Source of the DNA: PGYT01 sp963675055
Lineage (GTDB): Bacteria > Bacteroidota > Ignavibacteria > Ignavibacteriales > Melioribacteraceae
DNA length: 64,000 nucleotides
Direction: 5' to 3'
NCBI GenBank assembly: GCA_963675055.2
Contig: CAXXJE010000004.1
Span: forward strand, 372,001 to 436,000
Shown here: positions 48,301 through 56,886 of the stretch, piece by piece
Layout of the letters: the number at the start of each line of letters is the position of its first letter
How positions within the stretch are numbered: position 1 is the first letter of the stretch
The notes under the pieces: model-generated
Told to the model about the DNA's origin: nothing
Databases searched by the model: none
The model's input: the letters and a program-made list of their open reading frames with translations, nothing else
Position numbers and translations under genes: made by a program

Positions 48301-49975
48301 GATACAGATCGTTTTAGGTATTCTCCTTTTATTTTCATTTACCTCATCAGCCAACAAGTATCCGGTTCACGCCAAACATGCAATGGTTGTTTCGGAAAGT
48401 CCACTTGCTACCGATGTTGGAGTAAGTGTTCTTAAACTGGGTGGAAACGCGGTTGATGCCGCTGTCGCTGTAGCATTCACAATGGCGGTAACATATCCCG
48501 AAGCCGGTAATATCGGCGGAGGCGGATTTATGATAATCCACTTTAAGGATGGTAGAAATACTTCAATCGACTTCAGGGAGAAAGCTCCCCTCAAAGCATT
48601 TGAAGAAATGTATCTTGATGAGAATGGTAAATTCGATATGAATTTAAGCACAAGAGGTGTAACTGCAGCCGGGGTTCCAGGCAGTGTTGCCGGTCTTCTT
48701 TATGCTCTTGATAAATACGGCACTATGAGTGTTAGTGAGGTTATTACACCCGCAATTGAATATGCCCGGAATGGTTTCCCGCTTCCTTACGCACTGGCCA
48801 GTCTGTTAAACCGTTACAGGGATATATTCCAGGAATCAATTCCGGAAAACAATGTATTCCTTAAGGAAAAAGGTTTGTTTGAAGAAGGGGATATGCTTGT
48901 TCAAAAGGATCTTGCAGAGACGCTTATACGGATTCGTAACAATGGGAAAGATGGTTTTTATAAAGGTAAAACCGCAAAGTTAATAGCAGATCATATGCAA
49001 AGAGACGGTGGCTATATAACTGAAAAAGATCTTGCTGAATATAAAGCAGTTGAAAGAGCGCCCATTACAGGTACCTACCGGGGATATGATATTGTTTCCA
49101 TGGGTCCGACATCCTCTGGTGGTGTTTCACTTGTACAGGCGCTTAACGCACTTGAGTATTTTAATTTCGAGCCTGATGCATGGGGCAGTAGTGAATATAT
49201 CCATAATGTTGTAGAAGTGCTTAAATATGTTTATGCCAACAGGTCACAGCATTTGGGCGATATGGATTTTTATAATGTCCCGATCGCTGAGCTAACTTCA
49301 AAAAACTACGGGAACCAGATATACTCCAGGATTATTGATGAGGCACGTCCCTCGGCAGAGATATATCCCGAACATTTTGAGGATAATGAAAGTACCGAAA
49401 CCACTCATTTCTGTGTAATAGATGAAGATGGAAACGCAGTTTCACTTACTACAACAATAAATGGACTCTTCGGTAACAAAGTAGTTGTAGACGACGCAGG
49501 GTTTTTCCTGAACAACGAGATGGACGACTTTAGCGCCAAACCGAATACGCCTAACAGCGATGGACTTTTAGGTAGTCAGGCTAATTCAATTCAACCTGGT
49601 AAAAGAATGCTTAGTTCAATGACTCCAACCATTGTGCTGGACGAAGACAAGCCATTCCTCGTGGTCGGTGCCAGAGGGGGAAGTACAATCATTACAACGG
49701 TACTCCAGACTATTCTTAACGTAATTGATTATAAAATGAACATTCAGGAAGCAATTAATGCGCCCAGGTTTCATCATCAGTGGATGCCTGACAGGATTGA
49801 TTACGAGAGATTTACCCTTCCATATGATGTGAAAATTAACCTTATCCAGAGAGGACAGTTTATCGGCAGACTTCGATCACTAGGTAAGGCTACCGGTATT
49901 CAGGTGGATTTCGGCAAGTCGTTGATTTACGGAGCTCCGGATTCTCGTGGTGACGGTAAAGCGATGGGTTATTGA
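48284..49975 (+). CDS. ggt: Gamma-glutamyltransferase
   Basis: I use the ATG at 48284 because it opens a proper signal peptide ('MRIFSKIQIVLGILLLFSF'); an in-frame TTG at 48260 is the alternative. The roughly 563-residue Ntn-hydrolase precursor has 'GGNAVDAAVAVAFTMAVTYPEAGNIGGGGF', the autocleavage and nucleophile threonine in 'STETTHFCVIDEDGNAVSLTTTING', 'GKRMLSSMTP' and the closing 'GAPDSRGDGKAMGY'. It acts in the periplasm on glutathione and other gamma-glutamyl compounds. It overlaps the MCE gene by 17 bases. Confidence 0.94.
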   Translation: MRIFSKIQIVLGILLLFSFTSSANKYPVHAKHAMVVSESPLATDVGVSVLKLGGNAVDAAVAVAFTMAVTYPEAGNIGGGGFMIIHFKDGRNTSIDFREKAPLKAFEEMYLDENGKFDMNLSTRGVTAAGVPGSVAGLLYALDKYGTMSVSEVITPAIEYARNGFPLPYALASLLNRYRDIFQESIPENNVFLKEKGLFEEGDMLVQKDLAETLIRIRNNGKDGFYKGKTAKLIADHMQRDGGYITEKDLAEYKAVERAPITGTYRGYDIVSMGPTSSGGVSLVQALNALEYFNFEPDAWGSSEYIHNVVEVLKYVYANRSQHLGDMDFYNVPIAELTSKNYGNQIYSRIIDEARPSAEIYPEHFEDNESTETTHFCVIDEDGNAVSLTTTINGLFGNKVVVDDAGFFLNNEMDDFSAKPNTPNSDGLLGSQANSIQPGKRMLSSMTPTIVLDEDKPFLVVGARGGSTIITTVLQTILNVIDYKMNIQEAINAPRFHHQWMPDRIDYERFTLPYDVKINLIQRGQFIGRLRSLGKATGIQVDFGKSLIYGAPDSRGDGKAMGY

Positions 49976-50352
49976 TGGTACTCGGTATCGGCATAGATAT
50001 AATAGAAATCAACAGGATTAAAAAGAGTATTGATAAATTCGGCGATACGTTTCTGAATAAAATATATACTCAGACCGAACTTGAATATTGCTCACCGAAA
50101 GCGAATAAATTTCAGCATTTTGCAGCACGATTTGCTGCAAAAGAAGCAATTGCCAAAGCTCTGTCATATTCGGGTGAAAACGGGTTCAGCTGGAAAGATA
50201 TTGAAATTTATAACGAGAGCAACGGAATGCCGAAAGCTAAATTATTTAATAAGCTGTCTGAAATTTTGGGTGTTGACAAACAGATTCACATTACAATGAG
50301 TCATTCCGAAAATTATGTAACCTGCTTCGCACTTCTTGAAAGTACAAATTAG
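49975..50352 (+). CDS. acpS: Holo-[acyl-carrier-protein] synthase
   Basis: A 125-residue phosphopantetheinyl transferase that activates ACP. The magnesium ligands are visible in 'GIGIDIIEINRIKK' (Asp) and 'FAARFAAKEAIAKAL' (Glu), and 'HITMSHSENYVTCFALLE' closes the fold. I choose the ATG at 49975 that overlaps the ggt stop by one base (TGATG); a TTG one codon upstream is possible. Confidence 0.95.
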   Translation: MVLGIGIDIIEINRIKKSIDKFGDTFLNKIYTQTELEYCSPKANKFQHFAARFAAKEAIAKALSYSGENGFSWKDIEIYNESNGMPKAKLFNKLSEILGVDKQIHITMSHSENYVTCFALLESTN

Positions 50353-50461
50353 TTGATTTTAGTACATTCTCGTAATTTTTGCTGACCTACACGCAATTTC
50401 CGAACTTTCTGACTATATTTGCATTTGAAAATGCGACAATATATCTAAAGAAAGGTTTGTT

Positions 50462-51562
50462 TTGAACGATAAAAGAGTGATTGTTGCAATGAGTGGCGGC
50501 GTAGATTCATCCGTTGCTGCAGCATTGCTACATAAAGAGGGATACGATGTAATTGGTATCACCATGAAAACATGGGGATTTATGGAAGTTGGCGGCGCAC
50601 CAAAACACGAATCAGGCTGCTGCTCGCTGGACGCTATTTTCGATGCGAAAAATGTGGCCTCCAAATTCGGTATTCCTCACTATACAGTTGATTTCACAAA
50701 AGCTTTTGAGGAAGCTGTAATTGAAGATTTTGTTGATGAATACCTGCACGGCAGGACTCCCAACCCATGTGTTGTTTGTAATCGTAAAATTAAATGGGAA
50801 GAACTTTTAACCAAAGCGGATTCGCTCGAGGCCAGGTATGTTGCAACAGGTCATTATTCTAAAATAGATTACAATGAGGATACCGCTCGTTATATGATTA
50901 AACGTTCGGCAGATGACAGGAAAGACCAAACATATGCGCTTTGGGGACTTACACAGGAAAGTTTAAGCCGGACTCTATTACCACTTGGAGCATATAATAA
51001 ACCGGAAATTCGCCAACTTGCAGAGGATTTCGGTTTAAAAACTGCAAATAAACCTGACAGCCAGGAAATTTGTTTTGTAGCGGATAATAACTATGAAAGA
51101 TTCCTGAGAGAAAGAATACCTGATGTTATAAGTAAAATCGACAGTGGAGATATTATTTATAAGGATAAAAAAGTTGGAGAACATAAAGGAATACCATTCT
51201 ATACTGTCGGACAGAGAAAAGGTCTTGGACTTGCAATGGGCAAACCGGTTTATGTTAAAGATATTGATTACGATACAAACATTATAGAAATTGGTGATAA
51301 AGAAGACCTGCTTGAAAATATGCTTCATGCAGAAGATATTAATTTTGTAAGTGTTTACTCACTTAAAACCGGTTCTGTTGTTATTGCCAAAATACGCTAC
51401 TCGGATAAGGGTACTCCTGCGCAGATAATTGAAGCCGATGAGAAATCATTCAAAATCCGTTTTCTAACTCCCAAAAGTGCAATTACACCGGGACAATCTG
51501 CTGTTCTTTATGATGAGCAGGGTTACCTTCTTGCCGGGGGAATTATTACCAAGCAGAATTAA
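50462..51562 (+). CDS. mnmA: tRNA-specific 2-thiouridylase MnmA
   Basis: Thiolates U34 of Lys, Glu and Gln tRNAs. The 366 residues have the PP-loop 'AMSGGVDSSVAA', 'GRTPNPCVVCNRKIKW' with the first catalytic cysteine, 'ATGHYSKI', 'KPDSQEICFVADN' with the second catalytic cysteine, and 'YTVGQRKGLGLA' before the C-terminal barrel. The start is TTG at 50462, preceded by AAAGG. An intrinsic terminator overlaps its stop codon. Confidence 0.96.
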   Translation: MNDKRVIVAMSGGVDSSVAAALLHKEGYDVIGITMKTWGFMEVGGAPKHESGCCSLDAIFDAKNVASKFGIPHYTVDFTKAFEEAVIEDFVDEYLHGRTPNPCVVCNRKIKWEELLTKADSLEARYVATGHYSKIDYNEDTARYMIKRSADDRKDQTYALWGLTQESLSRTLLPLGAYNKPEIRQLAEDFGLKTANKPDSQEICFVADNNYERFLRERIPDVISKIDSGDIIYKDKKVGEHKGIPFYTVGQRKGLGLAMGKPVYVKDIDYDTNIIEIGDKEDLLENMLHAEDINFVSVYSLKTGSVVIAKIRYSDKGTPAQIIEADEKSFKIRFLTPKSAITPGQSAVLYDEQGYLLAGGIITKQN

Positions 51563-51583
51563 TCCATTATTAATTCTGTTTTT
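51554..51583 (+). terminator. Intrinsic terminator overlapping the mnmA stop codon
   Basis: CAGAATTAAT and ATTAATTCTG (51554-51563 and 51569-51578) form a perfect 10-base-pair stem with a 5-base loop, followed by TTTTT. The left arm contains the mnmA TAA. The stem is AT-rich, so it may be leaky. Confidence 0.7.
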
Positions 51584-51650
51584 GTTGATCGAAGTTATGA
51601 TTTTTAATAAAATGTAAACCACGATTAATTAATTTTATTCAATGGGGTAA

Positions 51651-52187
51651 ATCTTCGAATCCAATCATCGAGAAAATGGAGCACTAAACGCACGCGTTCT
51701 GCTTTTAAATCAAAGCTACGAACCGATTTCAATCTGCAATGTCAAAAAAGCATTCATTCTAATACTTCTCGGAAAAGCTGAACTTGTATCAGACAACAGT
51801 TCAAGGGCACTGCATACGGTTTGTCGCGTATTTCCTTGGCCATCCGTTATCAGACTTAATAACTATATTCGACTTCCTTACAAGGATATTATTCTGACCA
51901 GAAAAAATATTATGCGCAGAGACAAGCATAAGTGCGCTTATTGCGGCAGAAGTGATCTTCCTCTCACAATAGACCATATTATTCCAAGAGCACGCGGTGG
52001 TGAGGATACATGGGAAAACCTTATCTCAGCCTGTCTGCCCTGTAATAACAGAAAAGGTGACAGAACACCCCAGGAGGCTTCCATGAAGCTCTCTCTGAAG
52101 CCTTACAAGCCGAATTACATAATGTTCATCATTAACTCCGTCAGCAGGATAGATGAAAACTGGAAGCCATTTCTTTACCAATCTTAA
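51651..52187 (+). CDS. HNH endonuclease with a disrupted or non-canonical start
   Basis: The conserved protein runs from about 51684 to 52187 (roughly 168 residues): 'ARVLLLNQSYEPISICNVKKAFILILLGKAEL' is the usual N-terminus, then 'CAYCGRSDLPLTIDHIIPRARGGEDTWENL' with the HNH catalytic histidines and 'CLPCNNRKGDRTP' with the second zinc pair. The frame is closed by TAA at 51648-51650, and it has no ATG, GTG or TTG before the conserved region; the first in-frame ATG (51912) would discard the N-terminal half. An ATG at 51676 in the +1 frame would give M-E-H and join with one extra base before 51684. So a one-base deletion, a sequence error or frameshifting is likely. The coordinates give the open frame. 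Confidence 0.75.
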   Translation: MFESNHRENGALNARVLLLNQSYEPISICNVKKAFILILLGKAELVSDNSSRALHTVCRVFPWPSVIRLNNYIRLPYKDIILTRKNIMRRDKHKCAYCGRSDLPLTIDHIIPRARGGEDTWENLISACLPCNNRKGDRTPQEASMKLSLKPYKPNYIMFIINSVSRIDENWKPFLYQS

Positions 52188-52270
52188 TTTGTATTTAAAT
52201 TTCTAATTGTATTTTTCATTATCTTTAATGTCGTTTAAATAATAGTTTCTGAATAAAAATTATTGGGATT

Positions 52271-53251
52271 ATGGCGAAAAAGAGAATATTAAGTGGAATG
52301 CGTCCGACCGGTAAACTTCATATCGGACATTATGTCGGTGCTCTTGAAAATTGGATTAAACTGCAGGATGAATACGAAAGTTATCATCTCATTGCAGATT
52401 ACCATGTACTTACTACTGACCTTAATACAGATGATATTTATACGAATACTATTGAAATGGTAATTGACTGGATTGCATGCGGTCTGGACCCGGTTAAATC
52501 TCCGTTTTTCAGGCAGTCGCAGATTAAGGAGCATACTGAACTGAATTTGATTTTCTCTATGCTGATATCCAAAACAAGGCTGGAAAGAAATCCTACGCTG
52601 AAAGAGCAGGTTCGGGATCTGAATCTTGATAACATGATTTACGGACATCTGGGCTATCCGGTTCTTCAATCTGCGGATATTTTGCTGTATAAAGGAGAGG
52701 CGGTGCCGGTTGGGGAGGATCAGGTTCCGCATGTTGAAATCACAAGGGAAATTGCAAGAAAGTTCAATAATCAGTATGGTGAAGTATTTCCCGAGGCAGC
52801 ACCGCTGCTTACAAAATTTGCAAGGCTTCCCGGACTTGACGGCGAAGCTAAGATGAGTAAATCCTTAAATAACACGATTTTACTTTCCGATGAACCTGAG
52901 ACAGTTCAGCAGAAACTTCGCAAAGCTGTTACTGATCCCCAGAAAGTAAGAAGAAATGATCCGGGAAGACCGGAAGTCTGTTTAGTGTTTACATATCATA
53001 AAAGATTTAATCCTGAAGAAGTACAGGATATTGAATCCGGCTGCCGTTCAGGCGATCTGGGCTGTGTTGATTGCAAGATGAAGTGTACTGAAAAAATCAA
53101 TCAGTTTTTAGAACCGATAATAGATAAACGAAAAGAACTTGAAGCTAATCCTGATTCGGTAAAAGCAATTATAGCCGATGGAGAAAAGCGCGGCAAAATG
53201 ATCGCTGCACAGACCATGGATGAAGTTCATAAAGCTATGAAAATGGGTTAA
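52271..53251 (+). CDS. trpS: Tryptophan--tRNA ligase
   Basis: A 326-residue class I synthetase with 'SGMRPTGKLHIGHYVGAL' (HIGH motif) near the N-terminus, 'GEDQVPHVEITREIARKFN', and KMSKS intact in 'GEAKMSKSLNNTI'. A cysteine-containing segment 'GCRSGDLGCVDCKMKC' near residues 260-275 is typical of the longer bacterial TrpRS form and might bind metal. It charges tRNA-Trp. It is 3 bases from scpA. Confidence 0.96.
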   Translation: MAKKRILSGMRPTGKLHIGHYVGALENWIKLQDEYESYHLIADYHVLTTDLNTDDIYTNTIEMVIDWIACGLDPVKSPFFRQSQIKEHTELNLIFSMLISKTRLERNPTLKEQVRDLNLDNMIYGHLGYPVLQSADILLYKGEAVPVGEDQVPHVEITREIARKFNNQYGEVFPEAAPLLTKFARLPGLDGEAKMSKSLNNTILLSDEPETVQQKLRKAVTDPQKVRRNDPGRPEVCLVFTYHKRFNPEEVQDIESGCRSGDLGCVDCKMKCTEKINQFLEPIIDKRKELEANPDSVKAIIADGEKRGKMIAAQTMDEVHKAMKMG

Positions 53252-53254
53252 CAG

Positions 53255-53983
53255 TTGTACAAGATTAAACTCGAAAATTTCGAAGGTCCTCTCGATCTGT
53301 TACTGTTCTTCATAAAAAGGGATGAACTGGATATCTACGATATCCCGATTTCTTATATAACTGAAGAATTTATAAGTTATATCAGATTAATGGAACGGCT
53401 TGATTTGGAAGTGGCAGGAGACTTTATCCTTATGGCGACTACACTAATGCAGATAAAAGCCAAGATGCTCCTCCCAAAGGAGGTTAATGAGAAAGGTGAG
53501 GTTATTGATCCTAGAGCTGATCTTATTGAAGCTTTATTAGAGTACAAACGTTATAAAGAAATGGCCGAGGAGCTTTCAATTAACGAGTCTAATCAGAGGA
53601 AATTAAGCTATAGAAGTTACTTCACACTTGATGAAAAAGAGGCTCCTGAAGAGTTAAGTACACTACTGAAGAACGTAACTCTATATGATCTGATGAAAGC
53701 GTTTAAGCAAGCATTGGCTGAAAAACCGCCGGAGGTATTTCACCAGATACAGAGATTCAATGTAACCGTTGAGGAGCAAATCGATCACATAATTACTTCG
53801 CTTGAAATAGAAAAGGAAATAAGTTTCATAAATCTTATTTCAGAGATGCGTGAAAAACTAAGAATAGTGGTTACGTTTATTGCCTTACTTGAAATGGTAA
53901 AGATGGGTAGAATTGGATTGAGAGAATCATCAAGGTTTAATGATTTTGTAATTTATCAACTGGAAACAAATGTCGATGGATAA
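53255..53983 (+). CDS. scpA: Segregation and condensation protein A
   Basis: A 242-residue kleisin. The N-terminal SMC-neck-binding part has 'KLENFEGPLDLLLFFIKRDELDIYDIPISYITEEF' and 'DFILMATTLMQIKAKMLLPKE'. The C-terminal winged helix ends 'FIALLEMVKMGRIGLRE'. It links the SMC heads with ScpB for chromosome segregation. The start is TTG at 53255. It overlaps scpB by 14 bases. Confidence 0.95.
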   Translation: MYKIKLENFEGPLDLLLFFIKRDELDIYDIPISYITEEFISYIRLMERLDLEVAGDFILMATTLMQIKAKMLLPKEVNEKGEVIDPRADLIEALLEYKRYKEMAEELSINESNQRKLSYRSYFTLDEKEAPEELSTLLKNVTLYDLMKAFKQALAEKPPEVFHQIQRFNVTVEEQIDHIITSLEIEKEISFINLISEMREKLRIVVTFIALLEMVKMGRIGLRESSRFNDFVIYQLETNVDG

Positions 53984-54641
53984 TATATACATATCGATAA
54001 TTGAATCACTGATATTCGCGTCTGATGAACCGATACCGGCATCAGATATAATCAAAGCTGTAAAGGAAATAGACGGCAACGATATGGAGATCACTAAATC
54101 TGATATTCAAAAGAGTGTTGAACACCTTAATGAAAAATATGCGGCAAATGATATTTCATTTCAAATACTAAGCATAGCTAATGGTTATATACATGCTACA
54201 CGTTCAGAGTATTCCAAATATGTCGGGTACCTTTCGTCGATAAAAAGTAAGCGAAGACTGAGTCAGGCCGCACTTGAGACACTGTCTATTATCGCATATA
54301 AACAGCCGATAACAAAACCGGAAATTGAAAATATTCGAGGTGTGAATTCAGATTACATGATAAGTACTCTTCTTGAAAAGAATCTTATTACTATTAAGGG
54401 CAGAGCTGACTCTGTTGGAAGACCATTGCTTTACGCAACCACTGATGAGTTCCTGAAGTATTTCGGTTTGAATTCCATTGATGATCTGCCTAAACCCAGA
54501 GAAATCGATGAGATTATGAAAGACGAGGATTTCATCGAGCAAAAACGCAAGATCATGATGAGCGAGATTGAAGAGATAGTAGAAAACGAAGTTAATGAAA
54601 CGGAAAAGAATAACGGTGAATCGAATGACACGACTGAATAA
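53970..54641 (+). CDS. scpB: Segregation and condensation protein B
   Basis: A 223-residue ScpB with two winged-helix domains: 'IIESLIFASDEPIPASDIIKAV' opens the first, and 'LSQAALETLSIIAYKQPITKPEIENIRGVNSDYMI' is the family signature of the second. The C-terminal tail is acidic and disordered. It pairs with ScpA encoded upstream. It overlaps the pseudouridine synthase gene by 17 bases. Confidence 0.95.
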   Translation: MSMDNIYISIIESLIFASDEPIPASDIIKAVKEIDGNDMEITKSDIQKSVEHLNEKYAANDISFQILSIANGYIHATRSEYSKYVGYLSSIKSKRRLSQAALETLSIIAYKQPITKPEIENIRGVNSDYMISTLLEKNLITIKGRADSVGRPLLYATTDEFLKYFGLNSIDDLPKPREIDEIMKDEDFIEQKRKIMMSEIEEIVENEVNETEKNNGESNDTTE

Positions 54642-55332
54642 ATTTCTTTCTGAATGCGGAGTTGCATCAAGACGTAAGTCGGATGAACTTATTGAACAGG
54701 GGAGAGTTACTGTAAACGGTAAAACCATAATTGAATTCGGCTTTCAGGTTAATGAATCTGAGGATGATGTAAAGGTCGACGGAGAGCGAATTCATCACAG
54801 GAATAAAGTTTATTTCATTCTGAATAAGCCGAAAGGTACTGTGACAACAACAGATGATGAAAAGGGTCGCAGAACAGTAGTTGATTTAATTAAAACCAAT
54901 GAAAAAATATTTCCAGTCGGCAGATTGGATTACAACACAACCGGACTACTTTTACTTACGAATGACGGTGAATTCGCGAATCATTTGATGCATCCCAGGA
55001 ATAAAATAACCAGGGAGTATCAGGTTAAACTCGACAAGGATCTTGGGAGGGAAGATAAAATAAAGCTTGAACGGGGCATTATCCTGGAAAGGCGAAGGAG
55101 CAGGTTTACTTCAATTCAATTTACAGATACTAAGAATTTTAGAAGTGTAACCGTTACAACCGTTGAAGGAAGAAATCATTTCGTCAAAAGAATGTTTCAC
55201 GCACTAGGCTATTTTGTAAAGGAATTGAACAGAAACAGCTACGGACCTTTTAAACTGAAGGAATTACCAGTCGGTTCATATGTGAAACTTGATGAAAAAG
55301 AAATATCAAAAGTTTATGATAAGAAAAAATAA
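54625..55332 (+). CDS. rRNA pseudouridine synthase (RluB/RsuA family)
   Basis: I use the ATG at 54625; an upstream in-frame ATG at 54595 would add ten basic residues inside scpB and is less likely. The 235-residue protein has an S4 RNA-binding domain ('TRLNKFLSECGVASRRKSDELIEQGRVTVNG') and the catalytic domain with 'FPVGRLDYNTTGLLLLTNDGEFANHLMHP', holding the catalytic aspartate. It modifies rRNA, most likely 23S U2605 like RluB. scpA-scpB-rluB linkage is widespread. Confidence 0.92.
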   Translation: MTRLNKFLSECGVASRRKSDELIEQGRVTVNGKTIIEFGFQVNESEDDVKVDGERIHHRNKVYFILNKPKGTVTTTDDEKGRRTVVDLIKTNEKIFPVGRLDYNTTGLLLLTNDGEFANHLMHPRNKITREYQVKLDKDLGREDKIKLERGIILERRRSRFTSIQFTDTKNFRSVTVTTVEGRNHFVKRMFHALGYFVKELNRNSYGPFKLKELPVGSYVKLDEKEISKVYDKKK

Positions 55333-55345
55333 ATTGGAGGATTAA

Positions 55346-56854
55346 TTGGATCAGAATACCGTTCAACCTGATGTTAACGATTTGATAAAACGAAGACTCG
55401 AAGAACTTAACGAACTTAAATCGAAGAGTATTGAAGCATATGAATATAAGTACGATGTTGATTCATATTCAAAAACAATAAAAGAGAATTATAAAGAAGA
55501 CGAAGAGAAAAACGTTAAGGTTGCCGGAAGGATCATGGCAATCAGACGCATGGGTAAAGCATCATTTGCGCATATAGAGGATAAGGAAGGCAGAATTCAA
55601 TTATATCTTCGTAAGGATGAAATCGGGGAGGCTTATACCGCTTTCAAACTGCTGGATATAGGAGATATAATAGGAATTGAGGGATATGTGTTCAAGACTA
55701 AGACTGGAGAAATCTCAGTTCATGCTAAGTCTTTAACTCTGCTATCGAAATCGATCAGACCGATTCCCATTGCGAAAGAAGTAATTGATGAAGAAGGAAA
55801 CAAGAAAGTATTCGATCAGTTCACCGACAAGGAATTAAGATACAGGCAGCGATATCTCGATCTTATAGTTAATCCTGAGATTCGTGACGTGTTCAGGAAA
55901 CGTTCTCAAATTGTAACCGCGCTTCGAAGTTTCCTTGATATTAATGAATTCCTCGAAGTAGAAACTCCCATACTTCAGCCATTATACGGAGGCGCTGCTG
56001 CTCGTCCTTTTATTACTCACCATAATGCGTTGGATATGCAATTGTATCTGCGAATAGCTGACGAGCTTTACCTTAAGAGGCTTATTGTAGGTGGATTTGA
56101 CAGAGTCTATGAGATTTCGAAAGATTTTCGAAATGAAGGAATTGACAAAACACATAATCCTGAGTTTACAATGCTGGAGCTATACGCGGCGTATAAAGAT
56201 TATAACTGGATGATGAATTTCGTTGAAGAAATGGTTACGCATGTATGTGACAAAGTATTCGGTACAACTAAGTTCGAAATTGAAGGAAAAGATATTGACT
56301 TCAAAGGACCATGGAAGCGAATATCAATGGTTGATGAAATAAGGAAATATACCGGTCTGGATGTAATTGAAGCGTCCAAGGAAGATTTGAAAGCCGAACT
56401 TAAAAAGAGGGGATTGGAGCTTGATGGTGAAACCAGCAAGGGGAAAATGATTGATGAATTGTTTGAGCTTACTATTCAGCCTTCACTGATTCAGCCTACG
56501 TTCGTAACTGACTATCCTGAAGAATTATCACCGCTTGCCAAGAAACACAGGTCCAGAGAAGGACTTGTTGAAAGGTTCGAAGGTTTTGTTCTCGGCAGGG
56601 AAATCTGTAACGCTTTCAGCGAACTGAATGATCCGATTGATCAAAAGGATAGATTTGAAAACCAGGCAAGAATGCGAGACGAGGGTGACGATGAAGCTCA
56701 TCAAATTGATGAGGACTACGTTCGTGCAATGGAATTCGGTATGCCTCCTACTGCCGGATTAGGTGTTGGTATTGACAGACTCGTTATGCTGTTTACAAAC
56801 CAGCCTTCTATTCGCGATGTTATATTGTTTCCGCATATGCGTCCCGAAAAATGA
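55346..56854 (+). CDS. lysS: Lysine--tRNA ligase (class II)
   Basis: A 502-residue class II LysRS. The N-terminal OB fold includes 'VKVAGRIMAIRRMGKASFAHIEDKEGRIQLYL'. The catalytic domain has motif 1 near 'FLEVETPILQPLYGGAAARPF', motif 2 'YEISKDFRNEGIDKTHNPEFTMLE' and motif 3 'GLGVGIDRLVMLFT'. The start is TTG at 55346 with GGAGG upstream. It charges tRNA-Lys. Confidence 0.97.
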   Translation: MDQNTVQPDVNDLIKRRLEELNELKSKSIEAYEYKYDVDSYSKTIKENYKEDEEKNVKVAGRIMAIRRMGKASFAHIEDKEGRIQLYLRKDEIGEAYTAFKLLDIGDIIGIEGYVFKTKTGEISVHAKSLTLLSKSIRPIPIAKEVIDEEGNKKVFDQFTDKELRYRQRYLDLIVNPEIRDVFRKRSQIVTALRSFLDINEFLEVETPILQPLYGGAAARPFITHHNALDMQLYLRIADELYLKRLIVGGFDRVYEISKDFRNEGIDKTHNPEFTMLELYAAYKDYNWMMNFVEEMVTHVCDKVFGTTKFEIEGKDIDFKGPWKRISMVDEIRKYTGLDVIEASKEDLKAELKKRGLELDGETSKGKMIDELFELTIQPSLIQPTFVTDYPEELSPLAKKHRSREGLVERFEGFVLGREICNAFSELNDPIDQKDRFENQARMRDEGDDEAHQIDEDYVRAMEFGMPPTAGLGVGIDRLVMLFTNQPSIRDVILFPHMRPEK

Positions 56855-56886
56855 TTTAATGAATGTAACTGGTTACGAGACAAATA

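Noticed and set aside
50393..50425. Bacteroidota-type promoter before mnmA (TATATTTG)
   Set aside because: The -7-like element is present but no TTTG lies at the expected distance upstream, so support is too thin to list it.
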